A stretch of 64,000 bases of DNA from Petrolisthes cinctipes (GCA_033782935.1 JAWQEG010000286.1:509501-573500); one strand, 5' to 3'. Numbered from the stretch's first letter, positions 1-11,611 are shown. Notes: generated by a model from the letters alone, not told the origin. Made by a program: numbers and translations.

Positions 1-159
1 AGACAGAACTGCACAAACTGTAAGTAAAAAAAAAATAACCAGCTTATGTAAGTGAGCTAATCACTAATTAGGTAAGGAACCCAGAGTAAAATAAAGAACC
101 AAATAATTTAATATTGAGGATAGGTAGTCTATGTAGTCTCTCCTAAAAGAATAATTTGT
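1..159 (-). other. 3' flank of the left-edge H4 gene
   Basis: This is the reverse complement of the DNA downstream of the complete H4 at 8650-8961, and it runs to the window edge. It shares the purine-rich stretch after the stem-loop (possible histone downstream element) and an AT-rich tail. No gene is seen in it. Confidence 0.7.
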
Positions 160-176
160 GGACCCCAAGGGGGTCC
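160..176 (-). terminator. Histone 3' stem-loop of left-edge H4
   Basis: On the minus strand GGACCCCCTTGGGGTCC can pair as a 6-bp stem with a 5-nt loop, or a 7-bp stem with a 3-nt loop. It lies 64 nt past the H4 stop codon, where histone mRNA 3' ends are normally formed by SLBP and U7 snRNP. The loop differs from the H4 copies at 8650 and 42823, but the change keeps the inner bases pairable. Confidence 0.8.
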
Positions 177-240
177 GTTGTTCTGAGTGTGACCAGCAGT
201 GGTGGATGGTTGTTGTCAGATAAGCACACGATTGGGGCAC

Positions 241-579
<339 letters not shown>

Positions 580-587
580 TCACTGCC

Positions 588-600
588 TTTTTTTTTTTTT
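588..600. repeat. Poly(T) tract at the H4 5' break
   Basis: Thirteen T residues on the plus strand (poly(A) in H4 sense) lie exactly where similarity to intact H4 promoters ends. It looks like the 3' tail of a minus-strand retroelement inserted between the TATA box and the start codon. Confidence 0.7.
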
Positions 601-611
601 CCCTGGCCTAC

Positions 612-996
612 AGACGAAAGAATACACACACACACAGATGATGGAATACACACACTCAAACAGACGAAGGAATACACACGCACACACACAGAGACGAAGG
701 AGTACACACACACACACACATACACGAAGAAATACAGACACACACACACACAGACGAAGAAATACACTCACACACACACACACGAAGGAATATACACACA
801 CACACACAGACATACACACAGACGAAGGAATACACACACACACACACACACACACACTCAGATGAATAAATACACACACACACTCAGATGAATAAATACA
901 CACACACACTCAGATGAATAAATACACACACACACACACACACACACAAAGGAAGGAATACACACACACACAGACACAGACGAAGAAATACACACA
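612..996. repeat. Compound AC-rich minisatellite
   Basis: About a dozen units of roughly 20-40 bp each combine an (AC)n run with the spacer GACGAAGGAATAC or GATGAATAAATAC. Open frames across it are low-complexity artefacts. It lies between the poly(T) tract and a minus-strand LINE end. Confidence 0.9.
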
Positions 997-1490
997 GATA
1001 GATAGATATAGATAGATTGTTTATTGACCACATCATTACATATTACATATATTCATATTACATAATTACATATTAAATTAATCTTTGTTACTCATTTTAA
1101 TTACAATTGTATTCCAACATAATAATAACTCTAACATTTTATTTGTACTCTTCTACACCTAGCTACTGCAACCATCTGTATTTGATAATATCTTGCTACA
1201 TATTTACAGGTAAACAGACAGAATATCGTGTATTATTTTACATGTTTCAGCCATTGAATACTTATCATAAGACACCTGTTCTATTGTCTCAAACCGGTGA
1301 TTGTCAGGAGTGTGTTGAGTTTGTGGGCAGTCCTGGAGGACGTGTCTCTCTGTTTGTACACTACCACATTCACATATTCTTTCATTCATAGGTAAGCGGC
1401 CACGACCCCTTCTATTCCATCGTCCTGTCTCACATACTAGAGAGTGACCACTCACCCTGAACCCAGTAAAGGGCACCCTCTGATATTCAT
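997..1490 (-). mobile_element. 3' end of a LINE (C-terminal Cys/His region)
   Basis: A minus-strand frame at 1204-1557 encodes FRVSGHSLVCETGRWNRRG followed by a CxC...H...C cluster, typical of the C-terminal end of LINE reverse-transcriptase polyproteins. The element ends in an AT-rich 3' UTR and a GATA microsatellite at 997-1017, a common LINE tail. Endonuclease and RT domains are absent, so it is a 5'-truncated fragment. It has no partner in unit 2 within this window. The family is not identified. Confidence 0.65.
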
Positions 1491-1494
1491 GGCA

Positions 1495-3990
1495 ATGGCA
1501 ATGGCAATGGTGGTGGGAGTAAAGAGGAAAAAACAAAGAATGTGTGATAGATATCACTAGAGGTTAGTAAGGAAATAGAAACATAGTAGTAGTGTACAAG
1601 TTCCTGGGCTCAACCAGGTTGCTGCCATGTTTATTTTAAGTTTCAAGCTTAATATTCTCTTTCTTTTTCACTGCCTATCTATTCAATATGCTTATTTGCC
1701 ACCGTCTATCTATTTATTTGTTTTCTTGTCACCGTCTATTTCTTCATTTTATTCTCTCTCACTCTCCAATTTTCCCTCTCTCACTATATTATTTATTATT
1801 CATTACTCCTATTTTTTTTTCATTACCACTCTATCTTTCTATTTAATTTATTTTTGTTTTTTACTTAATTTTTAATCTGTTATTAACTTTTTTTTTTTTT
1901 TTTTTTTTTCGGGTACATCTCTTCATTTTATTATATCTATTTAAATATATATTTAAATATGTTATTTTTATTCGTATATTTATTTATTCTTGGAGGGCCA
2001 GTTCACTTTTTTTGTGTCCCGGTTACACCTCTTCTTTTTATTTTATTTATTTATCTATTTATTATTATTTGTTTTTTCTTTTATTTGGATGGCCAGTTCA
2101 CTGTTTTGTTTCCTAGTTACTCCTCATCTTTTTATTTTATTTATTTATTTTATTATTATTATTATTATTTTTTTCTTTTCTTTCTTTTTCTTTTTTGAGG
2201 ACCAGTTCACTTTTCTTGTGTCCCGGTTACACCTCATCTTTTTTTTTTTTTTTTTTTTTTTTTAATACTATGTACACAGTTTTGTTTCTGTCCACATAAA
2301 ATCTTTTAGCTAAGTTATATTATTCATTGTCAATTATATGTAAATAACTTATAGGGAACAAGTTATTCTGTTTGGTTCCCTCATAGTTAGTTGTTAGTCC
2401 ATATAAGTTATTATTAAGTTCTAGTGCTGTTATTTTTCTCCAAATATCTATTGCTCTATTCACTAATAGTTCTTTTATTTTTGGTAAATTAGCTCGGTTG
2501 TGTAGTTCTTCATTGCTTACTATATCAGGGTATTTTATGTTATAAATGAATCTTAGTGCCTTATTTTGGATTATTTGAAGTGAACGCAAGTTAGAATTTT
2601 TCATGGCTACTTGTGGAATTGGTGGGTATTCTATTATTGATCTCATTAATGCTAAATACAATTTTCTCTTATTTCTCGCAGTTAGTCCATTAGATTTGTA
2701 TAATCTAGTATGTATGTGGTTTAATTTATTAATTTTATCTGATATAAAGGTTTTATAACCTGTTCTGGTTATATTCAGTCCAAGTACAGTACCTTCGGTT
2801 GCATACTCATATATTTCACCATCTGCCACTACTGGAGCTGAGGTTGTTCTACCTATAGGTATTATTTTGAATTTAGTTGCATTTGTCTGGATTTTCCATT
2901 TCTTTTCGTAGTTATTTATACTTTCAATAGCGTTTTTTTTTGTGTGCATTGATAAAAGTTCTTTTGTTTTCCCTGGATATGCTACTATTTGTGTGATACC
3001 GTCTGCAAATACAACATATTCACTGTATGGTGTAGGTTGTGGCATGTCTGAAGTATAAAAAATAAAAAGGGTTGGTGAAAGACATCCTCCTTGAGGAACT
3101 CCACTTTCTAATTCAAATGGTGGTCCCAGGTAATGTCCTATTTGTATGTATACTTGTCTATCCGTTAAATAATCACAGAGGATTTGTTTCATATATGATG
3201 GTAGTGTTGTTCTTAATATATTATATTTTAAACCTATGTGCCAAACTTTGTCAAATTCTTTTTTGATATCTCTTAAAATTAAGTTAACATGATCTTTGTT
3301 TGCTTTCATACTTGCTATAGTATCAGTGATGATTGTTAATGCGATTTGTGTTCCTCTGTTTTTCCTAAATCGTGTTGTCTTGTGTTTAGTAAATTGTTGT
3401 TCTCTAAATATGTAAGTAGTCTATTGTTTATGATTTTTTCAAATAGTTTTCCGGTTACTTCTAATAAAGATATTGGTCTGTAGTTAATGATTGCTTTATT
3501 GTCCTTTCCTTCCTTAGGGATGAAAATCATTTTTGTCTTTTTTAGTTCATCAGGAAAGTATCCTGCTGATAATGACGCATTATATATGTTTAGTAGTTTA
3601 TCAATCCCTTTTTCTGGTAGATTAATTAATATGTTTTTAGTAATACCTGTTAATCCTGGTGTTTCTTCTTTAATTTTTCTCAAATTATGCAGTAGTTCTA
3701 CTTCTGTTATTTTTCCTGCATCTGGTATTCTCTCTAGGTCAACTCTTTCATTTGGTGTTGTCTTTAATTTTATCTTGCATCCATTCCTTTATTGTATTTT
3801 CATGTTCCTCATCAAAATTCTCATTTTCTTCTTCAGTGATTTTAAAAACTTGACTCCATATATTTCTGAAGGTCTTTTCCTTTTTATCATCTACATAGAT
3901 TTTGTTTCCATTGGTATCCTTAACATATGGGGTTTTAGTTTTTTCCTTTCCATCTAGTTGATTTATTTGCCTCCAACTATAGTGTAAGCA
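1495..3990 (-). mobile_element. LINE-A (Jockey-like), 5'-truncated, unit 1
   Basis: A minus-strand non-LTR retrotransposon without its endonuclease. From 5' to 3' it contains an inter-domain linker (about 3960-3690), the RT domain (3683-2320) and a T-rich (plus-strand) 3' UTR down to about 1620. The 3' UTR holds three diverged copies of a unit of about 100 bp with the core GGCCAGTTCAC, starting near 1996, 2092 and 2202, plus one partial copy. The partner in unit 2 is 26325-28988 with five unit copies. The 5' end abuts an (AT)n tract. Confidence 0.8.
2320..3683 (-). pseudogene. LINE-A reverse transcriptase, broken
   Basis: Two frames, 3683-3336 and 3309-2320, together encode a Jockey-like RT. 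The first has fingers motifs (FIPKEGKDNKAIINYRPISL), the second has SGVPQGGCLSPTLF and the thumb region. They are out of register near 3310-3340, so the gene is frameshifted. The catalytic FADD motif reads FADG here because codon GGT at 2998-3000 replaces GAT. The unit 2 copy retains FADD. Motif A is also altered (KKEFD instead of KKAFD). This copy cannot encode an active polymerase. Confidence 0.85.
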
Positions 3991-3996
3991 ATGAAA

Positions 3997-3998
<2 letters not shown>

Positions 3999-4070
<72 letters not shown>
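3999..4070. repeat. (AT)n microsatellite, unit 1
   Basis: About 36 AT dinucleotides. The corresponding place in unit 2 has two shorter AT tracts (28991-29009 and 35581-35605) that flank 6.6 kb absent here, so this tract marks a rearrangement breakpoint. Confidence 0.95.
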
Positions 4071-4072
<2 letters not shown>

Positions 4073-4633
4073 TCATTGTTCACACTATAGAAAAATTCAC
4101 TCTTTGTGGCCGCGCGGGTAGACATAGCGAGTAGCGGTGTGTGTGTGTGTGTGTTGTCCTTGTCCGCCCTGGACTCTCCTGCTCTTTCCATCCCTACCTG
4201 ACCTTCGCCACACATTTGTGTACGAATTTTTCTTTCTTTTTCTTTTATTTTTTTGTTTGTAGGGGCAAAACCTGCAAGCACATCTCCTCAAAACTGTATC
4301 CCTCTTCACAAACTTTGCATTTTATATTATTTTCTTCAAAATTAACCCCTACTTCCCACACATGTGAATCCCAAAGTTTACTACCGATTCAGAGAGAGAG
4401 AGAGAGAGAGATTAGCAAGGTGCGGTAGAGAGGTCGCATGGACAGGTCTACAGCCGGGTAGAGAGGGATAAGGCAGGTGAGTGTGAGTGTGTGTGTGTGT
4501 GTCTGTCATAGACTTTGCTATATAACACAATATTCGATCTTGCAATAAACAAAATGGAATGTGAAAAGGACACAACAGATATAATTCAATAAATAAAGAT
4601 GGGAGGAATAAATGAATAGGGCAAAATGATAAC

Positions 4634-4676
<43 letters not shown>

Positions 4677-4827
4677 GTTGACATGACAGAGCAATAGCGG
4701 TTGGGGTAAACACTGACTGTTGTCCAGTTTGGCGTATTTTAATTATGAGTGCGTAAATGTGTGTGTGTGTGTGTGTGTGTGAGTGTGTGTGTGTGTGTGT
4801 GTGTTCAATCAGGAGTTTCCTGTCTTT
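4071..4827. repeat. Repeat R1: interspersed repeat with AG and GT microsatellites
   Basis: No gene is seen. Unique sequence alternates with (GT)n at 4138-4154, (GA)n at 4391-4411, (GT)n near 4490, (GA)n at 4636-4671 and (GT)n at 4757-4802. It is duplicated at 35606-36344. Its reverse complement appears at 19318-19412 plus 26162-26320, where a MULE has split it, and again at 54540-54633. It may be the 3' part of the LINE-B element that follows. Confidence 0.75.
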
Positions 4828-5480
4828 CTAAGTAAATAAATGAATAAAATATAATACAATAATTTGCAGGAACACTTTAAAGATGTCTACATTTTTACTC
4901 GTTATAACATCCGATACAGGTAACGGATCATTATCGCAATGAGTTAATTTCACTCGTTGTACAATTTCTTTCATCTTGGCCATACCGATGTTTTGAAAGC
5001 AAAGTAATTTGCTCTCAGACATTTGCGTATGTCTATGCATCACATTCAAACCACTTCCTAGAAAGCTTTCCACTATAGTTGCTATTTTATTGTCAAAGAA
5101 ATCTAAGAATTTGTTTGCAAGTACTTCATCAGGATATCCTTCAGGCAACATTGGCTTCTTTTTATTACCAGTTAAATTATTGAGTATGAGATATAGTTTA
5201 TTCATATCTGACCTGGCCTCTTTGACTTTCCGCTGTCTCAGTACTATGAGTCTTTTTTTCTTCTCTCTTTGCGTGTTGATAATCTCTTCTAGCAATATCA
5301 GTGCGTAGTCTACGCCAAGCTCTTTCTTTTTTCTTCTTCTCTGCCTTAGCTCGTGATATCTCAGCATTGAACCATGGTGCATGCTCTTTCACAATTATTT
5401 CCTTTTTAATTACAGGACACACTGCCTCATATTCCTCTTTAAAAACACGATTATACAAAATCGATACACATCGCACACAC
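4828..5480 (-). pseudogene. LINE-B fragment (region between endonuclease and RT)
   Basis: Minus-strand frames at 5476-5198 and 5382-4828 encode a lysine/arginine-rich segment (APWFNAEISRAKAEKKKKER) followed by FLDFFDNKI, the layout seen between the endonuclease and RT domains of LINE ORF2. The two frames differ by a frameshift near 5280-5340. RT catalytic motifs are absent. It meets a plus-strand LINE head-on near 5490. The nearly identical unit 2 copy is 36345-37005. Confidence 0.65.
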
Positions 5481-5495
5481 TTTCCCGCCTACGTC

Positions 5496-6095
5496 ATATC
5501 ATGTTCACAGCTATTTTGCATCTCGTTCTGCCACACTTAGAGTACTGCGACACCGTCTGGGACCCACACACTTACAATAATATCAATAAATTAGAGTCCA
5601 TACAAAACAAAACTGCAAGATGGGCCAGACGTGATTGCAGACACACTACATCAGTCACTTTGCTTAAACAAGACACAAAACTAGACCCATTGGCAACACG
5701 AAGACAGATAGACAGACAACAGATGATATACAAAATCACAAACAAGTTAGTTGACATAGACAAAGACACATATCTACACCCTACAAGTATACGATCCACT
5801 ATGGGCAGCCATAACTTAAAATACCATAGGCCTACATACCAGACAAGCACTGATATATTGAGGCACTCATTCTTTCCCCGCAGCATCCAAGAGTGGAATC
5901 ATCTCCCATCTCACGTAGTTAACAGCCCCACTCTTGACACGTCTAGAAACAGGATCACCAATCATTACCTCCCCAATCCACAGTCCCTGACCCAATCCAC
6001 CCTCATCCTAATCCTCCCCTGGATCCTTAAATCCCCCGCATATTATGCTGCCCATGAGCGGCCCTCTGCGCGACCCATAACTTGAACTTGAACTT
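5496..6095 (+). mobile_element. 3' end of a CR1/L2-like LINE, plus strand
   Basis: An open frame encodes a LINE ORF2 C-terminal region: LPHLEYCDTVWDPHTYNNIN, then KLESIQNKTARW and a terminal SFFPRSIQEWNHLP block. Such sequences follow the RT domain in CR1/L2/Rex-type elements. The element ends in a short tandem CTTGAA repeat at about 6079-6098, a typical tail of that group. The RT domain is missing. The unit 2 partner is 37021-37615. Confidence 0.7.
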
Positions 6096-6390
6096 GAACT
6101 ATTCAATTATCAAGTAGGAAATAACAGTTTACTGCCCGTTTGACGAGAATGTACACGGAGCGCGTTTCAGGTAGAATGTTCCTATAATTATTTCTCTAAT
6201 TGTAGTATCAATTTTGACAGCTGTAATAACCTCTTGAGTAAAGTTATCTATAATTTTGTATTTAATGTTTCTTTGCATAGCTATTGCTACTCCATCATTT
6301 AGCTCATTATCTTTGTTAGATTGGTGTACTTCATAAATAAAAAAATATTTCACAAAAACTGAAAGAAATATTACAAAGGCCAAGTTGTTT
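6096..6390 (-). mobile_element. LINE-A endonuclease fragment upstream of the H2A promoter
   Basis: The minus strand encodes VHQSNKDNELNDGVAIAMQR and an IIIGTFYL block, matching the N-terminal half of a Jockey-type AP endonuclease. It is a fragment immediately upstream of an H2A promoter. The unit 2 copy is 37615-37910. Its end resembles the DNA next to the displaced H2A promoter at 17454-17572, so this insertion predates the inverted duplication. Confidence 0.65.
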
Positions 6391-6430
6391 CTTTCTATGG
6401 AGCGAGAGGATCACGAGACACCTTCCCACC

Positions 6431-6592
6431 GTCGCGCTCCTCCTTGATTGGTCAAAATAGGGTGCCTCTGATTCTACAGTCCTTATATAGCCTTTGTTAG
6501 GGCGAAATTTCTTTTACTACTTAACAAGAAGAAGAAGGATTTTCGTCAACAATTTGTGTTGATCTTCGACAGACTTCTATATCGACTCAGTT
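6431..6592 (+). promoter_or_regulatory. Orphan H2A promoter and 5' UTR without its gene
   Basis: This stretch is essentially identical to 37951-38112, which drives H2A at 38116. It has an inverted CCAAT box (ATTGG 6447-6451), a TATA box (TATATAG 6484-6490) and the 5' UTR up to four bases before the ATG. The sequence then switches to LINE-A DNA. The H2A coding region and its convergent H2B neighbour have been deleted. Confidence 0.9.
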
Positions 6593-7019
6593 TCTTCATT
6601 AATAGGTGGGTGGGGTAAAGTTTTGTATTTTTTCATATGTATGTTGTTTTTCATTGCTTTTATTATTTCCTCGTGAAAATATTCGAGTTCCTTGTCTATT
6701 TCCTCTATATTTTTGTTATTTGGTATTAATTATTCTAGATCTGCGTTGTATCCTGTCCAATTAGCATTTGTCATCTTGTATCTTTCTTGTGTTGGGGCTG
6801 GTAGACAATCTCATTATAATGGGAACATGGTGTCAATGGTCCTTGCTGCAGATTTAAGAAAGACTTTTTATTGCAAAACACTCTGTCTGGAATTTTTAAG
6901 CTTTTGTGTCTAATAAAAGTTTTAAAGTTTGGACCTAAATGAATTATTTTACCCGAATTTATTACTGCATAGAGAGAGTTTCCTACTGTATTGTTGTTAC
7001 TAATGTCGTGTTTTTGTTG
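6593..7019 (-). mobile_element. LINE-A fragment (end of endonuclease and linker), unit 1
   Basis: The minus-strand frame 7064-6771 encodes NSGKIIHLGPNFKTFIRHKS and a damaged GPLTP(S)DH endonuclease end. It is the reverse complement of the plus-strand LINE-A at 17776-18230. Unit 2 carries a longer version (40440-41193); the deletion that removed H2A/H2B also removed its other end here. Confidence 0.75.
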
Positions 7020-7795
7020 TCCAAGCGACACGAAGCTTGCCCTATGCTGTTTTTTGTCTGTCAAATGGATATGAAGCCGTGCAGACTTGGTAGTCAGCTG
7101 ACAACAACAATATGGCCGACAAATAACTGAAATTGGCTTAATTAGTGCATGTATCTTGTAATCAGCGCTAGATAAACAAAAATAATGATGGAATAAGATG
7201 TTGTAGTATTATTTTAGGAGGTATAGGGTGCTTGGATAGTTTTTGTATATATTATTAATGAAGACAAAAAGGATTATATATAAGTAATCAAACTTGCAAT
7301 GTTTTACCTGTGCTTAAACTGCTGCGGAGGCCTTAATCTAAATAATATTTATGATTTAGGGCAAATTACAAAATATAGCATCCATTCCACAATATCAACG
7401 ACAGAAACCTATTTGCTAAAGCATCCAAACTATAAAGTATCCATGCATAACAACTAAAATGAGTAATTACCACCTATTTTTGATAATCACAATATGGTTA
7501 CTCAATACTATTCTGATGTATAAATGAAGAAAAGCACAGCCATACAGATTTTACAGAGCATACTGCGTGCCACATGGAAAGAAAACCCATTAACAAGAGA
7601 AAACGAGTTAACTCAACGCCAACTATTTCATCTAGAACGCATATTGTAAATAACATCGACTACCGTGACACTACCTAACTACTAGAAAAATAGATATAAT
7701 TTATTGTGCTGTTGCTTGGCTAACGACCGGAATTGGTATTGTCCACAACCAGACATTACTGTCTACAATACATCTCTTTATGAAGATAAAGTTTG
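7020..7795. other. AT-rich spacer downstream of H3
   Basis: No gene, repeat family or RNA is recognised. It is duplicated nearly exactly at 41194-41968. Confidence 0.6.
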
Positions 7796-7811
7796 GGCCC
7801 TGAAGAGGGCC
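7796..7811 (-). terminator. Histone 3' stem-loop of H3, unit 1
   Basis: The minus strand reads GGCCCTCTTCAGGGCC, the canonical 16-nt form with a 6-bp stem and 4-nt loop, followed by a purine-rich AAAGAGATG element. It lies 30 nt past the H3 stop. It is the only histone in the window type with a canonical-length loop. Confidence 0.9.
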
Positions 7812-7840
7812 GAAATGGTTGGGATGCACTGTAGGTTGGC

Positions 7841-8961
<1,121 letters not shown>

Positions 8962-9025
8962 GTGCCCCAATCGTGTGCATCTCTGACAACAACCATCCAC
9001 CACTGCTGGTCACACTCAGAACAAC

Positions 9026-9042
9026 GGACCCTCCTGGGGTCC
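9026..9042 (+). terminator. Histone 3' stem-loop of H4, unit 1
   Basis: GGACCCTCCTGGGGTCC forms a 6-bp stem with a 5-nt loop (a seventh T-G pair is possible). It is one nucleotide longer than the canonical element. A purine-rich AGGAGAGAC follows as a possible downstream element. Confidence 0.8.
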
Positions 9043-9659
9043 CCAAATTATTCTTTTAGGAGAGACTACATAGACTACCTATCCTCAATATTAAATTATT
9101 TGGTTCTTTATTTTACTCTGGGTTCCTTACCTAATTAGTGATTAGCTCACTTACATAAGCTGGTTATTTTTTTTTTACTTACAGTTTGTGCAGTTCTGTC
9201 TGAATATTTGCACGTGACTGTATAATGGAGGTGTAGGGGTTGTTACTGTTTCTGTGTATTAATTACCCAGCTTATACAAGCTGGTCCGATAGACATATGG
9301 CATTAATTAGTAACATTGTTACTAGTACCCATTGTGTTATTGTTACAGATGGTCTCACCTTTCAAGTCTAAAACCATTGTAATTTATATGAATTTAGACT
9401 ATACAGTATTGTGAGTATTGGCATTACTAGAATGATTCGGGTTGTTTCACTCGTGTCAGTTCTTCTGCACTTTTTCGTGTAGGGATATTTTTCGTTATGG
9501 GTCCATCTTGGTGGTTTGTTCGGTGTGCGTTGAATTTTAAATCACTATTCTTTACTTAGACTTACTGACGTTATTATTGGGTACCCTGGTATTGGAAATA
9601 TTGAATGCATTTACTAAGAGAATTTGGATGATAGTGGTTAGTTCTTGTAGTAGGTAGGT
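9043..9659. other. Spacer downstream of H4
   Basis: AT-rich sequence with no recognised gene. It includes the small palindrome CAGCTTATACAAGCTG near 9269. The part up to about 9203 is shared with the left-edge H4 flank. The partner in unit 2 is 43216-43832. Confidence 0.55.
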
Positions 9660-9955
9660 TAGTCGCAGTGGTTATAAGTTGTGCCATTTTTGTTATATTC
9701 TATTGGTATGCCTTCCCATATTGCTTCTTTTATAATTTTCGTGGTCAAAGTCCTCATTTTCCTCCTCCGATATTCTAAAAATGCTTTCCCATATTGCTGT
9801 AAATCTTTGTTGATTTTCTTTACCATCATACAGTATATTTCATTTATGTTTTTATTGCTTCCATCTGTTATATATGGAGAAGAAATGTTTGTAGTACCTC
9901 TCATTCTCTTTATCGGATCCCAGAAGTCTTGGGGGGTTCCTGTAATTATCTACTA
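9660..9955 (-). mobile_element. LINE-A linker fragment upstream of H2B, unit 1
   Basis: The minus strand encodes DFWDPIKRMRGTTNISSPYI and downstream linker sequence of LINE-A (between endonuclease and RT). The same fragment lies in opposite orientation upstream of the inverted H2B at 40240-40432, so the insertion predates the inverted duplication. The unit 2 direct copy is 43833-44128. Confidence 0.65.
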
Positions 9956-10198
9956 TACAGTATATAGATTACATGTTATTTTCTAATGATTTTGTCTGCA
10001 GTCGTTTTAGTATGTTGAGTAAAATATGTCGGAAAATTTGGACAAGTATATAATTTTCGTAAAATCTATACAAACCTTTGCCGACATCATTATTGTTTTG
10101 TAATACAAATTGTATCGCCCAGAATTATGTTTTGCAATTAGATTTATTGCTAGGTTATTCTTTGTTAGGAGATGACTATCAGAGGCACCTAATTTTGA

Positions 10199-10260
10199 CC
10201 AATCCAGGAGGAGCGAGCTGGGCTAGTGGTCGCCCGTGATCTTCACGTTCAATATAAATA
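10199..10260 (+). promoter_or_regulatory. H2B promoter, unit 1
   Basis: A CCAAT box at 10199-10203 and TATAAATA at 10253-10260 precede the H2B ATG by about 110 and 52 nt. Sequence around the CCAAT box is homologous, in opposite orientation, to the H2A promoter. Confidence 0.85.
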
Positions 10261-10305
10261 TGAAAATGTAGTCTCGGTTCGACTACCAACTACCCACTAA
10301 ACTAG

Positions 10306-10683
<378 letters not shown>

Positions 10684-10719
10684 AGTGGTGCACTCTCCAG
10701 AATCATTTGGTCAACAATC

Positions 10720-10736
10720 GGCTCCTATTAGGAGCC
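10720..10736 (+). terminator. Histone 3' stem-loop of H2B, unit 1
   Basis: GGCTCCTATTAGGAGCC, 36 nt past the stop, forms a 6-bp stem with a 5-nt loop or a 7-bp stem with a 3-nt loop. Flanking CAATC and ACAAC fit histone mRNA ends. Confidence 0.85.
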
Positions 10737-10904
10737 ACAACATTTTAGACTTGAGGGAACTGTTATGGACTAAATGGAGTGTGGCCATGCATTAATGCTG
10801 GTTTTCTTTTTTGTGGTGTTATATTGGACGAGCTTTGTAGGTGTCTTGGTGCAATAAGGGGCGTGCGGTAGACGAAGTAGAAACAAAGTATGGAAGGTAC
10901 CTCA
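10737..10904. other. H2B downstream spacer
   Basis: Short unique spacer with no gene. It is homologous, in reverse complement, to the DNA downstream of the inverted H2B (39430-39590). Confidence 0.55.
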
Positions 10905-10912
10905 TTGCCATC

Positions 10913-11342
10913 AATGACAATGATGTTTGGAGTAAAGATTTGAAAAAAGTGTTGTATTAAAGTTGCAGTTAAAGTTAAAGTTGCAGGGTTTTAGTTCAGG
11001 TATCTATCTCTGATGAGATACTCTCCTGAACGTCAGCCAGGCAAGCCCAACTCCCCACCATGGTGCCCAGCCATGGCAGTAACCCCCCAGTAAACAGTTT
11101 TAAACTCTCGGGCCTGGGCGAGGGTCGATCTGCCGACCTCACGGATGCGAGGCAGGCGCGTTACCACTGTACTAGCCAGGGGCTACTTTGAAGATAGGTA
11201 CGAAATAGGAAATACAGAAGTAGATAACAATTCCCGGGCTCAACCAGGGTGCTGTAGGTATTCATATTCGTTAAACAGTTAGGTTTTCTGGTAGTCACTC
11301 AGTTATACAGTCTGTTCGTACGATTTTTTTTTTTTTTTTTTT
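10913..11342 (-). mobile_element. SINE-bearing retroelement insertion with 8-bp target duplication, unit 1
   Basis: TTGCCATC occurs at both ends (10905-10912 and 11343-11350). The inverted-arm copy near 39431-39445 has only one, which gives an empty site. Inside, on the minus strand from about 11185 to 11113, is a tRNA-like head: box A-like TAGTACAGTGGTAACGCGC and box B-like GGTCGGCAGATCGACCC. The tail has CTTTAA-type repeats near 10960-10985. The right end is a T-run at 11324-11344 and may belong to a second element. Confidence 0.75.
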
Positions 11343-11350
11343 TTGCCATC

Positions 11351-11611
11351 GGATCGGACTCTTTAGGAGAGACTGCCTATCCTCAATGATGAATTTGTAG
11401 TTCCTCTTTTTATTTTTCCTAGGTTAGTGACAGTAGAGGAGTGGTGGGCCGCACTGGATAAACAAATGAACAGAGATGGTGTGTGCGCTTGTAGGAATAT
11501 GTGTGTGTAAGGATAATCGTAAGAGTGGGGTTTGGCGTGTATACAAGCGTTAGTTTGTGTTATTAAGATGGTTTATTTGTGTAAGTATTAATGTGCTTGT
11601 ATTTAAGAGAG
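11351..11611. other. H2B-H2A spacer, proximal part, unit 1
   Basis: No gene is seen. The sequence is homologous, in reverse complement, to about 39185-39430 in the inverted arm. Confidence 0.55.

Noticed and set aside
1627..2265. Phe/Leu-rich frames in T-rich DNA (also 26446-27305)
   Set aside because: They are translations of the LINE-A 3' UTR repeat in the wrong strand.
11113..11185. Functional tRNA gene
   Set aside because: The tRNA-like head is followed by a long SINE body and tail, with target duplications around the insertion; better explained as a SINE.
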